Assembly (NCBI RefSeq): GCF_964355755.1
Contig: NC_092680.1
Location: 9,277,001-9,341,000 of the forward strand
DNA length: 64,000 bases
Direction of reading: 5' to 3'
Source: Antedon mediterranea
Lineage: Eukaryota; Echinodermata; Crinoidea; Comatulida; Antedonidae
Under the pieces are notes generated by a model. It made no database searches and was not told the DNA's origin. It saw only the letters and a program-made list of their open reading frames with translations. The first letter of the stretch is position 1; every line of letters begins with the position of its first letter. Of this stretch, positions 22,001 through 30,774 are shown one piece after another. A program made the translations under genes and the position numbers.

Positions 22001-24915
22001 ATATTATGTTAGTGCCCTCTAAATAATTGGCTTCCAATTTTTACCAGCAAAAATATACTATTGACTTGCTAACGTAGTTGAAATATAGATGGCCGTGAAG
22101 ATGGCATGAATTTTAACAATACATTACCTTTGAAGATGAGACTTTAGTTATCATATAGTTTTCAAAATTAAGTTTCTTAAGTTGTGTTTGGTTGTTTGAA
22201 TCTCCTAGGCCTAGTCTACCATAACTGCCTTTCCCACATGCTTTCACAGTCCCATCACTATTTGTCACAAATGTGCAATACTGGCCAGCTTCAACCTGAA
22301 AAAGTCAAGTTTCATTTAAAGTGGTGTCAAGGGTAGAGATGTGTAAAGGGTGGGGAGGCTTGTCAGTAAGTGGTGTCAAGGGTAGAGATGTGTAAAGGGT
22401 GGGGAGGCTTGTCAGTAAGTGGTGTCAAGGGTAGAGATGTGTAAAGGGTGGAGAGGCTTGTCAGTAAGTGGTGTCAAGGGTAGAGGTGTGTAAAAGGTGT
22501 CAAGGGTAGAGGTGTGTAAAGGGTGGAGAGGCTTGTCAGTAGGTGGTGTCAAGGGTAGAGGTGTGTAAAGGGTGGGAGGGTAGAGGTGTGTAAAGGGTGT
22601 CAAGGGTAGAGGGGTGACAAGGGTGTCAAGGGTAGAGGGGTGACAAGGGTGACAAGGGTGACAAGGGTGTCAAGGGTAGAGGTTTGTAAAGGGTGGGAGG
22701 GTAGAGGTGTGTAAAGGGTTGGAGGTTAGAGGTGTGTAAAGGGTGAGAGGGTAGAGGTGTGTAAAGGGTGAGAGGGTAGAGGTGTGTAAAGGGTGGGAGG
22801 GTAGAGGTGTGTGAAGGGTGGGAGGGTAGAGGTGTGTAAAGGGAGGGTGGGTAGAGGTGTATATTTTAAATGGATGTAAAGAAACATTATACATGTTTTT
22901 TTTTAGTCAGCTTATCCACGTACTATTTCCAATATGCTATGCGCAAGATCATCATGGCGAGTAATTACCTGTTGTGGATTGGCAAACGAGGGTGCTAATT
23001 TAGGCTGAAGGATCTTCTCTTGACTTCCTTCGGCTAGTTGGTGACTACTATTACTTCCCCACACATATACCTCTGTAGTTTCTGGTAAGATCACGTTGCT
23101 AGTTTTCTCTTCAGGACAAGTGCAGGTCCTAGCATATTCTGACCCAAGGCGAGTGATCTTTAAAAAAAAAAAAAATTAATATTAAGTATGAAGGTCAGAT
23201 TATCTAAACAATGATCCATGTCTATCATAGCTTTTGACAGACAGCTCAATGCAAATGTGCCTAAATGTTCTTTTATCCAGATTCCTAATTGCGGTGTATG
23301 TATATTGCTCGTGTGCACTTTAAAGAACCTAGTACATCTTTCGAGACGAGTAGGGGGTTAACCCGGTGTACTAGTTGTGTCGTGGACAGACGTAATGGCG
23401 CTGTAATTGGCTGCCGATGACACGATGAGAAGAATGTTGTTGAAAAGGTGTAACATCTAAGTCCACAGCGCTCTGATCTTCATGAAATAGTGCTATATAA
23501 ATGTCGCAAATTACTATACATTAATTTTACAATAGAATCCGTATCAAAGGGCATCCATATTAGTAACAACCTTAAATAAATAATAAAAATATGTATGTAA
23601 TGTAGTAATGAATTTTAATTTGTATTAATTGCACACTTACTTCTTCCAACAGGTATAATGCAGCTTTATATAATGGACACTGTCCAGTATCTTCTAAACC
23701 ACTTGTTCCTCTGTCAGTCAAACAACCCTAAAATGAATAACAAGACGTATTACGCACATTTTAGTATTAAACCTAATTGAAGAAAAATTAAAAAAATATT
23801 AAACAAATATTAATAATTAAACAGTGAAAGTAAAGATTATTATTTAATATCAAAAATTTTAATTAAATATTTTCCCCTCTAAAATAGTGTGTAATTCTGA
23901 GTAGCAATCGAAAACACAATAATTTTATGTCAGTTAAAAAGCTTTTTAAAATCTAATATTTATGCACTAGACTTACCACAGCTTTTCGCATCTGACAAAT
24001 AACACTTAGATAAAATTCATATGAAATACATCCTGGTTTATAGCACGTAGAAGATCCATCAGTGGTGGTTGTAGTCGCAGTTGAAGCATTTAAAGCCATC
24101 TCAATCCAATCCAAAAGAAACTGTAAAGATCCACGTTGTACTGCCAAACCAAGTATCAACTCCGACGCCAACTGTTGCCCTTCAAGATCGGCTCCACAAC
24201 TGGGAACAGTTGTCGATTTCAAAAACCCTGTTACTTGTTTCAAACACTCAATGCCCAAGTTTGGAATTTTGCTTTCGTTGGCAAGTGAGAGAGGGGGCAG
24301 AGTAGCGACAACATCAATAGCAGTTCTAAGGACATCGTTACATAAATTTACTTGAGGTTGACTCTGTTGCAGTGGCTGCTGTTGAAACCAGTTCTGTCTA
24401 AGAAGAGCAAAGAGTAAACTTAGACCTGTGCGTACTCCCATTTCGACAAGAGCGTCTGTTCCAAAATTAACCTTTTGTAGGCAAGATTTATCATCTACTT
24501 TGTTTGATTGCGACTGCTGTAGCTTCTGTTCTTGTTTAACTTTTTCCTTATCATGAAATTTACTTGATATAGCGTAAAATACTCGTTGAAGGATGACAAG
24601 GCGCTTCTGAAGTCCCGAAGCGAAGGGAGAATCACTGCACACATTTCTCGCTAAACTTTGTTGATTATTTAAAAGTGCTTTTAGATAATGTTCCTGTTCT
24701 TCAAGGGATGGTGTCTCTCTTTCAAAATCTGGAAGATGTGGTCCTTGTAGGTGAACGCCTTGCCGTGGAAGACTTGATATTTCTTTATTTGTTTCCAGTC
24801 TTTCATAAAGTTTCTGGACACCATCTCGGCATGTGATCTCTCTCCAGTCTTCCATAATCCAGGAGGAATTAAGATGCTCCAACCATTTCAATTTCACAGG
24901 CATTGTTCCTGCCAT
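23..24915 (-). CDS. HERC1: HERC1, giant HECT E3 ubiquitin ligase, 5' half (16 coding exons, continues off the left edge)
   Basis: Exons read on the minus strand from the start: 23977-24915, 23641-23727, 22969-23157, 22128-22295, 21215-21452, 20903-21046, 20253-20380, 18061-18205, 17611-17782, 3914-4048, 3657-3822, 3303-3428, 1128-1328, 852-1004, 362-692, 23-232. All borders are AG/GT and the join is open: 3532 nt, 1177 codons plus one base. The protein follows vertebrate HERC1 nearly block by block. Vertebrate HERC1 is about 4860 residues, so the B30.2/SPRY, WD40, second RCC1-like and HECT domains must lie beyond base 1. In vertebrates HERC1 is a cytosolic/membrane ubiquitin ligase whose RCC1-like domains bind ARF and Rab GTPases. 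The ATG at 24915 has an in-frame TGA three codons upstream. One intron is swollen to 13.5 kb by nested retrotransposons. Exon calls were made by eye. Confidence 0.95.
4117..4187. repeat. DIRS left terminal repeat
   Basis: Bases 4117-4160 are the reverse complement of 16528-16571 (44 bp), and 4154-4187 are the reverse complement of 16729-16762 (34 bp); both appear perfect. The first match is the unique outer part of the left end copied in the internal complementary region. The second is the shared inverted terminal repeat. Confidence 0.9.
4362..5558 (+). CDS. DIRS ORF1, Gag-like protein (398 aa)
   Basis: This is the first ORF of the DIRS element. The N-terminal third is acidic and disordered, with a tandem heptad-like repeat (ASQEAYT, about four copies, residues ~82-105) and a Glu-rich stretch. 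The middle (residues ~160-330) is helical. The C-terminus is rich in Gln, Arg, Gly and Tyr (TQRRPFLPQRGYNPQ ... GKRGRMFKNYRR), suiting RNA binding. No CCHC knuckle is present, which is usual for DIRS ORF1. ORF2 overlaps the 3' end in the -1 frame, and a heptamer GGGAAAA at 5519-5525 is in the correct phase for a -1 shift. Assigned as Gag-like by position and composition, not by a conserved motif. Confidence 0.75.
   Translation: MENSDYISTTPRSSEGFPAGALPAVVGDEETDPPLSPTAKGSSLVNVLAAMQRSMTETNTLLGELSRAKPIQLSSNEAINTPASQEAYTLASQEAYTPASQEASNTAHAAHTSNDNSNNHPISEDEALSIFGGDEFEEAEEVEEENVDSILNLIDTSLCVDNTAGPDISEKIAKIINAKFESALSLDKRKAIIERYKIPGNLKEVYVPKVNDQIWNGLKSFNKQRDLRVAALQDSVVKATSAIAICIEDMLKAKESKKAPDYKLTATRLFDSVALLGFVNKELSYKRRDTLRPLLSTDLKNACLRTNKPERMLFGNDLKQVMTDSKLEGRIMKNQGQVGRYAPYTTQRRPFLPQRGYNPQTYRQNYQQHQVNPHASGQRGQSGQYQGKRGRMFKNYRR
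5519..5525 (+). promoter_or_regulatory. Candidate -1 ribosomal frameshift heptamer (GGGAAAA)
   Basis: The ORF1 codons read CAG GGA AAA AGA, so the heptamer is G GGA AAA in the X XXY YYZ phase. A -1 slip moves to the frame of ORF2, which is open from here through 5582 onward. A downstream stimulatory structure was not worked out by hand. Confidence 0.4.
7052..7534 (+). repeat. BEL 5' LTR (first 9 bp apparently missing)
   Basis: It matches 14335-14817 base for base as far as I can read. The left border abuts DIRS codons ...TCT CGA. The TGTTACTGC that precedes the 3' copy is absent here. The true 3' limit of the LTR is uncertain: TACA at 7483-7486 would be a classical end, but identity to the other copy runs on about 48 bp further. 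The short T-rich frames inside it are not genes. Confidence 0.85.
7566..14114 (+). pseudogene. BEL/Pao Gag-Pol polyprotein with one in-frame TGA
   Basis: One frame runs from ATG 7566 to the stop after 14109, broken only by TGA at 13812-13814. In order: a Ser/His/Arg-rich and coiled-coil N-terminus (residues ~130-255); a Thr/Ser/Tyr/Pro/Cys-rich tract with repeated YVPxC-like units (~380-490); the DUF1759-type Gag domain (~530-690); CCHC knuckle CFRCGTGGHFAAHC; an A17-type aspartic protease (ILDSQSNTCF); RT with FDCSA and YVDD; RNase H (FSDASEAAYG); integrase zinc-binding region and DDE core (GVDLFGPF, RSDQGTNFVGA, MGGVWERQIR); and, after the TGA, the DUF5641 tail (FWHRWRNEYL). Family alignment suggests Arg at the stop, so CGA to TGA is likely. 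Confidence 0.9.
13812..13814 (+). other. In-frame TGA in BEL pol
   Basis: The frame reads TAT TGC TGA AGG AGA TGG and continues open for 100 codons into the conserved C-terminal domain without a frame change. A single C-to-T change at a CpG would explain it. Readthrough is possible but unsupported. Confidence 0.85.
14326..14817 (+). repeat. BEL 3' LTR
   Basis: Begins TGTTACTGC after the purine-rich GAGGGAGCCA, as expected for an LTR primed at a polypurine tract. The remaining 483 bp equal the 5' copy. DIRS coding sequence resumes exactly at a codon border (CAG AAT) at 14818. Confidence 0.85.
15033..16229 (+). CDS. DIRS ORF3, tyrosine recombinase (integrase)
   Basis: This ORF overlaps the ORF2 end in another frame, as is usual in DIRS. 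The first ATG is at 15033, but the recognisable protein begins near an in-frame ATG at 15240 (LLSKGFTSGTIEIILASW, a core-binding domain). Catalytic residues are readable: first Arg in LLSGQRCQTIL, the H-x-x-R box in KPHSTRSASASHLL and the nucleophilic Tyr in FQKYYNRI. It would insert circular double-stranded cDNA by site-specific recombination rather than by a DDE integrase. No stop or frameshift is present, so the enzyme appears intact. Confidence 0.9.
   Translation: MCSQGYTENNTRQGAGNSSSTRLAIPIVVPHAAGDTRGSNTNSTGTRPSVDASTTGIDSSSTQETTTAHMSCIRRSLLSKGFTSGTIEIILASWRAGTKVQYQTMANRWFEFCERKNCDIISPHVTLPLEFLSDMFNSGLSYSSINTARSMLSSLFAVGQEYASFGQLPIVKRFMKGIFELRQSLPRYSYTWNVNVALDYIRGQPSIKESSLKEISQRLAFLLCLLSGQRCQTILNLSIANMEKSDHKIVFYVTEKLKHTRVGSHQKPLEFNAFPSDKKLCIVSLLTEYLSRTSVFRQDKAQLLLSYISPHKPISKDTVSHWVKKFMCNAGIDTVQYKPHSTRSASASHLLNKNVDLNNIMKSAGWAKEETFQKYYNRIAPPTFNYGTAVLESCSSEK
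16528..16653. repeat. DIRS internal complementary region (ICR)
   Basis: This is made of two abutting parts: the reverse complement of the extreme left end (16528-16571) and the reverse complement of the extreme right end (16569-16653 against 16759-16843, 85 bp, perfect). Together they are the antisense of the left/right junction of a circularised element. That is the arrangement proposed for DIRS1, where the ICR templates completion of the ends. The two parts overlap by the shared ATT. Confidence 0.9.
16729..16843. repeat. DIRS right terminal repeat
   Basis: It contains the 34-bp inverted partner of the left end (16729-16762) followed by the 85-bp outer arm that is copied inverted in the ICR. 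The arm carries ACAGGTAAGT on the plus strand, a consensus splice donor. The element ends at ATT (16841-16843) and HERC1 intron sequence resumes. Confidence 0.88.
16844..17610. other. Rest of the HERC1 giant intron: no gene seen
   Basis: AT-rich sequence with a CTAGGCC palindrome cluster at 17206-17345. The bases near 17145-17210 translate to an acidic stretch reminiscent of a piggyBac N-terminus, too short to assign. Confidence 0.5.
17611..23157 (-). CDS. HERC1: HERC1 exons 3-9: first RCC1-like domain (beta-propeller)
   Basis: Seven exons (22969-23157, 22128-22295, 21215-21452, 20903-21046, 20253-20380, 18061-18205, 17611-17782) encode RCC1 repeats. Blade signatures are seen in order: VYVWGSNSSHQL; CGKGSYGRLGLGD; FSWGDGDYGKLGHS then YTWGEGDYGRLG; VWSFGGGDNG then KLGHGD; VYAWGHGATLGCG; VYAWGNNAMGQCGQ ending in SAGTSHS. 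This is the full RLD1 propeller; in vertebrate HERC1 it interacts with ARF and Rab GTPases. Introns often fall inside a blade's glycine-rich turn. No blade is missing compared with vertebrate HERC1. Confidence 0.95.
18575..18649 (+). mobile_element. 3' fragment of a Helitron-like repeat
   Basis: Matches the 3' ends of the repeats at 50126-50818 and 53082-53712: GGAGGTATGCA, a short hairpin (ATTCTCGGAGTG), then CTAG followed by TT. A hairpin close to a terminal CTAG is a Helitron 3' feature. Only about 75 bp are recognisable. Confidence 0.5.
18791..19446. mobile_element. MITE with about 60-bp terminal inverted repeats
   Basis: The left end GGGTATGTTCAGACTCA is mirrored at 19430-19446, with similarity continuing inwards (GGAGTTAC..TGGAGTTAT). 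It is flanked by TTAA on the left and TAAG on the right, suggesting a decayed TTAA duplication. There is no coding capacity. It lies in a HERC1 intron. Confidence 0.75.
19619..20180. repeat. Minisatellite, 13 units of 41 or 45 bp
   Basis: The unit core is ACAACCAACATCTTATCTTA. Type A (41 bp) has TGTTTGTTATCAC and type B (45 bp) has TGTTATCATGTTATCAC. The order along the array is AAAA B AA BBBB A B. It lies in a HERC1 intron 72 bp from exon 20253-20380. Open frames across it come only from the 45-bp periodicity. Confidence 0.95.
20424..20763 (+). mobile_element. Truncated TTAA-type MITE (same family as 41442-42064)
   Basis: From AAATACCGGGTTT to GGGTCT|TTAA it is about 80% or more similar to the right 350 bp of the element at 41442, including the CTAGGCCTATAGCTAGCGTACGA block. 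The left 260 bp and left terminus are missing. It occupies most of HERC1 intron 20381-20902. Confidence 0.75.
21453..22127. other. HERC1 intron, nothing recognised
   Basis: AT-rich intronic sequence; no repeat partner in this window or coding signal was found. Confidence 0.5.
22315..22865. repeat. G-rich compound minisatellite
   Basis: The left half has units of about 49 bp (GTGGTGTCAAGGGTAGAGAT plus GTGTAAAGGGTGGGGAGGCT). The right half shortens to about 25-bp units (GGGTAGAGGTGTGTAAAGGG) with GACAAGGGT triplicates between. It is strongly strand-asymmetric, G-rich on plus. It is intronic, ending about 100 bp from HERC1 exon 22969-23157. Confidence 0.92.
23277..23520 (+). mobile_element. 5'-truncated SINE fragment
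   Basis: Shares the body CTCGTGTGCACTTTAAAGAA ... GACGAGTAGGGGGTTA with the full SINE at 49714-50034. It then diverges to a tail ending GCTATATAAATGTCGCAAAT. No tRNA head. Confidence 0.7.
23977..24915 (-). CDS. HERC1: HERC1 first coding exon (N-terminal 313 residues)
   Basis: This large exon starts with MAGTMPVKLKWLEHLNSSW, nearly the start of vertebrate HERC1, and keeps the diagnostic blocks CSDSPFASGLQKRL, ALVEMGVRTGLSLLFALL and LPPLSLANESKIP. It encodes the helical N-terminal region that precedes the first RCC1-like domain. It ends at ...MRKAV with donor GTAAGT. A possible 3' splice site (CCCAG) lies about 20 bp upstream of the ATG, fitting a separate non-coding first exon. The next exon (23641-23727) carries the short conserved LYKAALYLLEE block. 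Two glutamine-rich patches are lineage-specific additions. Confidence 0.95.
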
Positions 24916-25044
24916 TTTAAATCAATAGATTAGCCTGGGAATTGACAGTAAGTTAAACATGCTGTTAGTGCACAAATTATTAATGAACATCTAACCTGTT
25001 AATTACTAAATATCTATATACACTGTAAGACATTTTAAAGGTAT

Positions 25045-25392
25045 TATCATTATTTTTATTTATTTTTTATTTATTCAACTTCTGACTAACACTGATAGTA
25101 AAGGATTGGGACCAACAGGTGGTAAACACCTCTAAAAACAGTCCAGTCACAATTGCACAGTGGCTGTGTGTGACATTGGCTGTGTTTGTGTGGACTCCAA
25201 CTCGTCTCAAAAGATTTACTAGGTTCTTTAAAGTGCACATGAGCTACAGTATATGTACACTGGACCTACGGTTTATAGTCCTTATCCGAGAAGATTCGTT
25301 CTACCACCAGAACCACAGAGATGGGAGCCTCAAACCCTTGCCAATGTTATGGCTACGTAATTACGGTTCCACTATCTTAACCGCTCGGCCAC
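25045..25392 (-). mobile_element. tRNA-derived SINE, near full length
   Basis: On the minus strand it starts GTGGCCGAGCGGTTAAGA (A-box, Leu/Ser tRNA-like), has a B-box-like AAGGGTTTGAGGCTC, the shared body ACCGTAGGTCCAGTGTAC, and ends in an AAATAAATAAAA tail. Same family as 49714-50034. It lies just upstream of the HERC1 start. Confidence 0.85.
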
Positions 25393-25589
25393 TTATTTTA
25401 AAATAAAATAAATAGAATTTACAGCAGTATACTGTATGTAGATTAGGCCTACATGCATGACATTTTTTAGTTGGCACATTAAATCATACAACCATAAATA
25501 AAAGGTAATAAGGACATTGTCATTGCACACAGTAACATAACATAGTTCTAGCCTAGGTCTGATGTCAGAGGAAATCCGTCGTGCCTAAT

Positions 25590-25933
25590 TTTGGTTGCGA
25601 TAAAATCAACTACCAGTATTTTGTATGGAGCGTTGCTAGATACGCTTTTTATCATTTATCATTATCGGTTAAGTTTGTTTCGATATCGGTCACCTTTTAT
25701 TTTGGTCGCTCTACTCTGTATAGGGGTGCACTAGATACATTATTGCTGTTTCTAGATGTTTTTAATTAAAACGCTCATTATGAATTAACTAGTTAATTTT
25801 ACTTTAAATTCATCTGAATATAGAAATATTGTGACAGAAGTAAAACGCGACCGATATCATCGAAGGATTTAGTTCTAGCGGCCCGCCATACAAAATGCCC
25901 AAAGTTGATTTTATTGCAGCCAAAATTAAACAA
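25590..25933. mobile_element. MITE family copy a
   Basis: The ends are inverted copies (TTTTGGTTGCGATAAAATCA and its complement near 25910-25930), with TATTTTGTATGG next to each end and TTTTATTTTGGTCGC inside. Related copies are at 29869-30297 and 55640-55908. Non-coding. Confidence 0.65.
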
Positions 25934-25941
25934 GACACATC

Positions 25942-26035
25942 TAGCTCGTGTGCACTTTAAAAAACCTCAAGACGAGTAGGGCCCAGGGGTTACCCCGGTG
26001 TATTAGTACATCACACTGATAACTGGGCCCTATAA
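25942..26035 (+). mobile_element. SINE body fragment
   Basis: Contains CTCGTGTGCACTTTAAA, GACGAGTAGGGCCCAGGGGT and AACTGGGCCCT, matching the middle and 3' part of the SINE at 49714-50034. Confidence 0.65.
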
Positions 26036-26089
26036 TATGCTTTATAATTAAATTTAGACTTACTGTAGTTACGCCTGGCCTAGGCCTTA

Positions 26090-27662
26090 GTAGGCGGAGA
26101 GAGGCTAAGTTTACTTTTCTATTAATTTATTTAAAATTAAATTTAAATGATCCATTTATTGAGACATTTGATATTTATAAATTAGGGGTACACTAGATTA
26201 GAAATAGTGAAAATCTATCACACTTATATAATTATAAAGAATATAAAGCTAGAGCCTAGCCTAGCCTCCATCTACACCACTCCCTTAGTTAGGGATAGAA
26301 CCGGATCCTATTCACAGTTATCAAGGCACGTCGTACGTCCACGTCCACGTTAAGGCCTAGGATAGTTAGCTACTAGCCTAGCTAGGCCTAGGCCTCCTAC
26401 TAGGTGGTTAGGGGCCTACTACAAGTACAAATGCTTACTAAAACCCTAGCAAAATAAGTTGTTTTTTTTATAAATCTCAATCATAATTTTAATAATGAAA
26501 TGTATCAATAATTTACTTACAAGGTAGCTTATGCAATCTCATCCCTACAATTTACAGTCTTTGACACAGAGAAACTATCATCCGAAAACAGAACAAAACT
26601 ACAGCTGCAGCAGAAAAATCTGAGGAGAAAAACTGAGGGCGACATTTTAGGCACCACCTTCCTCCTTTCAGCATGACATCTATTTTTTTTAAATTTTTGT
26701 CAATAAATTTTATATTGTAATTAATTACTGTAGTTAACTTTATTATTTCGATTTTTAAATAATCACATACCAATTTCATGAGGTAAGCAAATTCGATCCA
26801 AGTTCTGCCCAATCTTTTACAAATAATAACAAATTTATAATATTAATTAATAATTTTTAAACTAAAAACAAATAACGATACCAATAACATGTGTATAATA
26901 CATTTATTAAAAAATTGCATTACATCACAAATAAGAATATATATATAAATTTGCTCCACCCCTTAAATTCGCACACTTTGGTAAATTCATTTATAGACCC
27001 TACAATTTCAGATAATCTCACCGCTAATTTTGGATTCTGTATAGTTAGTTAATATATCACAGGCATTCACGCCTTTTAAGTAATGAGATTGTTACAATAC
27101 AGTACTTGTTTGCAATGTGTCCATGTAACAATCATCTATACATTACAGTATATGAAAATATTCTAAATTCAAAATTGCATTATATTTTATAAATATACTG
27201 TAATATTATTGATTTATTTTTTCATTTTTCAAGAATATCAAATTATTTTGTATTAATAATTTAATAAAATGCCAATGTACAATATTACCTAAATATAAAC
27301 ATTTGTTTGCTAAAAACTGACTAAATAAATACAATATGAAGTTGTATAGTAAAATGTGAGGTACAATATGGCTTTTTTCTACTTCAAAAATGAATATTGT
27401 AGTATCTACAAAAGCAATACAAGAATAAACTACTTACTTTGTGAGTTAGTTTTTGTATTTAAAGGCACTAATTTTGTACAAAGAATGTTCTAAAATCTGA
27501 TTGTATTTTAGAGATGTATATTGTGTGTGATTAAAGAACGATACAATATCATACTAAATAAAACTTTTAATTTAAGCAGAATGAAAAAGAAAGAAAAAAA
27601 CTACAGTACTAAAATATACTTTGTTAAATATTAAATAATAACTCTGGTACAACACATAACAT
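26090..27662. other. HERC1-ABHD8 intergenic spacer
   Basis: Apart from the candidate HERC1 5' UTR exon (26521-26670) and a CTAGGCC palindrome cluster (26258-26408), this is AT-rich sequence that includes the ABHD8 3' UTR. No other gene seen. Confidence 0.5.
26521..26670 (-). other. HERC1: Candidate HERC1 5' UTR exon
   Basis: On the minus strand a good donor (ACCTT|GTAAGT) ends at 26521. It lies 1.6 kb upstream of the HERC1 initiation exon, which has a matching acceptor (CCCAG) just before its ATG. The upstream limit is set arbitrarily near 26670. If transcribed, the exon would carry a short upstream ORF (26645 down to 26529, 38 codons). Vertebrate HERC1 also has a non-coding first exon. No promoter element is recognised; transcript data are needed. 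Confidence 0.3.
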
Positions 27663-29733
27663 TTAAAATGTCGGAACTCTCTGTACTACTCTTTCTGATG
27701 GGTGCTGATTGATGAAATCATCGATAAGTTCATTGACCTCGTATGGAGCCTCCAACATCACCATGTGACCTGCTTCTACAGTTTTCATTCTACAATCACA
27801 AATTGTCTACAAAAAAAAAGGAAACATTTTGTAATTTGCAAAAATATTAGCTAGCCGGGGGCAGGTATGGATGTTTGGAAAGGATTAGGTCCTCACAAGA
27901 TGGATGGATGGTTTCAAGGCTGGATCTGGTCCTACCATAAGGTGAAGAGGGTGTTATTCCTGGAAAAAAGAGTTAGGCTAGTTTGCCTATTTATCATCAC
28001 TGCCAACTAACCTCTATCATTTCATGTTCTTCATCAATGCCAATAAATTGATCTTGAGTGCCATATATAAGCAGAATAGGTGTGTTTAATGCAGCATGGT
28101 AGTTTCTGTCACCCTCAGCCCAATCCTGTCCATTCATCATTGCATGGAGAACACTTGCAGAAGCATTAAATGAGTTATTTTTGTCCAACTTGGCTTGCTG
28201 AGATGGATCTTTGAAGGCACGCCTATGGATTGAAAACATTTGATAATTTATAAATAAAACAATTGAATAATGGTTAAAACCTTTTTTTTTTAAGTGCTGA
28301 ATACATTTTTTTGCAAAAATGTCTTCAAAAAAAGATAAAAATATAAATAAAATAAATAAAATAAATAAAATCAGAGTTTGAACATGCCATTTTGCAGTTT
28401 TAATCAAGTTGATCACTTGAAAAAGCCAATTTGACGATTTTCTGCTTTAAAATACAGTGTTCATGTATATAATTGTTTATATCTTAATCCATTTTTTGGT
28501 CAAAGTGAATAAATATTATAAAATGTCATATTTCATCAAAAAAATCTACAATTATTTTTTTTCAGAGGGACAGATATATTTAAATATTCTAGAGGCATAC
28601 CACAAATTGTAGGGAGTTAATGTTCCATCTGTATCTTGTGTGGTCTTATTTACATTTAATATTGTTCAACATAATCAAGCACAAAAATAAACAAAAACAT
28701 CATATGTACCAATAACAACTCAATAATGAATCCATTAATGGGAAAGTTTAGGTTTCAACAGGATTACATTTATATTTGTTCAACAGTAATCAAGCACATA
28801 TCAAAAATTACTATCTAAAAATAGATAAAATTCATACTATGTAACATTAACAACTCACTTAATGAATCCATTGACAATCATCGGCTTTATACAGGACAAG
28901 ATAAAAGCTGGCAAGCAGAAGATCTGACAAGGCTGTGGCTTTAAAGATTGTGGACCACCACCACTAATTAGTATCACCTTAGATACCTGATTGCTTCTTT
29001 CATGAGCTAACTTTACACAGAACGAAGATCTGCAAATAAAAATAAATCTTATATCATAGTTAATTATAGAAAAATAATTATAATCACTCAGTGCAATAAT
29101 ATCATATTATACTGTGTCATAATCACTAAATCAATCAGCTAAATATAAACATAAAACATACCCATATGAGTGTCCAATCAAAATATTTTCTTCTTTGGCG
29201 AATGCATCGAATAGTACAAGCATATCTTCTGATAATTCTGAGAATGTGTACGCTTTTTTATGCTTAGGTGCACTACTCAATCCGTGACCTAATAAGTCTG
29301 GCACAACTATTTCATAATTTTCCTGATAGAAATACTCCACTTGATGCTTCCAGAGCTTGGCAGAACCTCCAACGCCATGGATAAAAAAAATCACAGGATT
29401 GGTCGATGAGGCAGAAGAAGCGTTTCCAGCATGATTGACTGTTTGTGAATCTGTGACAATTTGGTCTATGACTATATTTTCAGATGAACACCCATAACTG
29501 CATTTCGGAGGAATGTTTGATTTAGATTTGGTACTTTTGATGGCTTGGAATAAGCCATTTGATACACAATGATCAGGTTCAGGTGTTACGTGTTGCACCA
29601 TTATTTTGCGTCCTTCTCGTATTTCAATGTTTAATATATCACCATGGACTGATCCAACAGGATTCACTTGGTTTTTTCTACGCCATAGATGTTCATGTTT
29701 GTGTCCACTTTCGTCTTGAAGCATGGTTTGCAT
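27663..29733 (-). CDS. ABHD8: ABHD8, alpha/beta hydrolase (4 exons, 365 aa)
   Basis: Exons on the minus strand: 29162-29733, 28859-29029, 28012-28222, 27663-27806; the join is 1098 nt and open, with GT-AG borders. Catalytic elements: oxyanion block VIFFIHGVGGS, nucleophile Ser in IGHSYG (residue 189), acid Asp in YGTQDQFIG and His in EAGHMVMLE. Blocks PDLLGHGLSSAP, AYTFSELSEDM and ILISGGGPQSL match vertebrate ABHD8 closely. The ATG has an in-frame TGA three codons upstream. The N-terminal ~100 residues are weakly conserved apart from GDILNIEIREGRKIMVQHV. The family is a lipase-like hydrolase whose substrate is not settled. Introns 27807-28011 and 28223-28858 show nothing notable. Confidence 0.94.
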
Positions 29734-29868
29734 CCCACATCATACTGGTGATGTTTAATCATTTGATCTATCAGCACTTCCAGTTCTTCACCTTCACGTA
29801 TAATAAATATCTATCAAGTACAAAAATATGGCAGAATATTTGAATCATGGAGAAACATGAAATTGGTT

Positions 29869-30297
29869 GTGTTTGAAATTGGCTGTGACAATTTTGTATA
29901 GAGCGCTGATGTGGCCTAAGAGGCCTGGATTACAATGATATCGGTCAAGCTTTAAATCGTTCGCTCTATTTTGTATGAGCAATTTTTAAAACGATTTTGA
30001 AAATGAAAACACAAATTATTATAAAATACCGATCAATCAAGGTTTAAACAAATGTCAATAGTATTATAGAATTTCTATAGTATTCAAAATTAATAACTAA
30101 AACATAATAAACGTTTTTATTAAAAAACGGCGATAATTACTAAATATATAATCACAAATTAGCGCGAACAAAATAAAACGTGACCGATTCAAACGTAACT
30201 AGGCCTAGCCTATACTAGTAATATGATAATTGATATAAAGCGCATCTACAAAATACCGGATATTGATTTTATCGCGACCGATTTCATCCAACACTGG
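29869..30297. mobile_element. MITE family copy b, 135 bp upstream of ABHD8
   Basis: Contains ATTTTGTATAGAGCG near the left end, internal AAAATAAAACGTGACCGATT, and at the right end CTACAAAATACCGGATATTG with ATTTTATCGCGACCGATTTC, as in the copy near 55640-55908. It may overlap the ABHD8 promoter. Confidence 0.6.
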
Positions 30298-30539
30298 AGG
30301 GCTATTATTTATACGCCTATCTATGCTAGGCCTTACTGTATTTTGAGTTTGAATGGGGAGAGAGGCATTCATTCTCTCTCTCTCTCTCCCACCACCTCAG
30401 ACTGTCCTGTGAAGTGTATGATGGTAGGGTGTGTCGAAAGCGAAGACCTCGAAAACGAAGATCGAAGACCGAAGACCTCGAAAGCGAAGACCCTACGAAA
30501 TGGTAGTGTACACAAAATCGGACCAAAATCACACACAAC

Positions 30540-30774
30540 TGATGATAACACCTTGAATTTACAGATTCTAAAAAAATATTTCGATTTTAATCGTTATGTT
30601 ATAAAAAAACATGACTTTATCTATGAACAAGCTCACGTGTATTCAATGGAGTTAATATGTGATATGGTTTTACGAACAAACACATCGCGCTATTTGCAAG
30701 GCGACAGACGCACAAGAAGGACATCGCACAGAGCATTGAATATTGAATGCAATGCCTACAATTTAAAACCATAG
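30540..30774 (+). other. Reading frame shared by both arms of the foldback (left copy)
   Basis: The left arm translates as ...LQILKKYFDFNRYVIKKHD ... MELICDMVLRTNTSRYLQGD ... HRALNIEC ... NLKP-stop. The right arm (33273-33539, minus) keeps the same frame with NLNP-stop and 12 extra residues containing CHFCSDNF. Some differences are synonymous, others change residues. It matches no family I know and may be chance conservation within a palindrome. Confidence 0.3.

Noticed and set aside
22412-22894. Pro/Thr/Leu-rich minus-strand frames
   Set aside because: Translation of the G-rich minisatellite, not genes.
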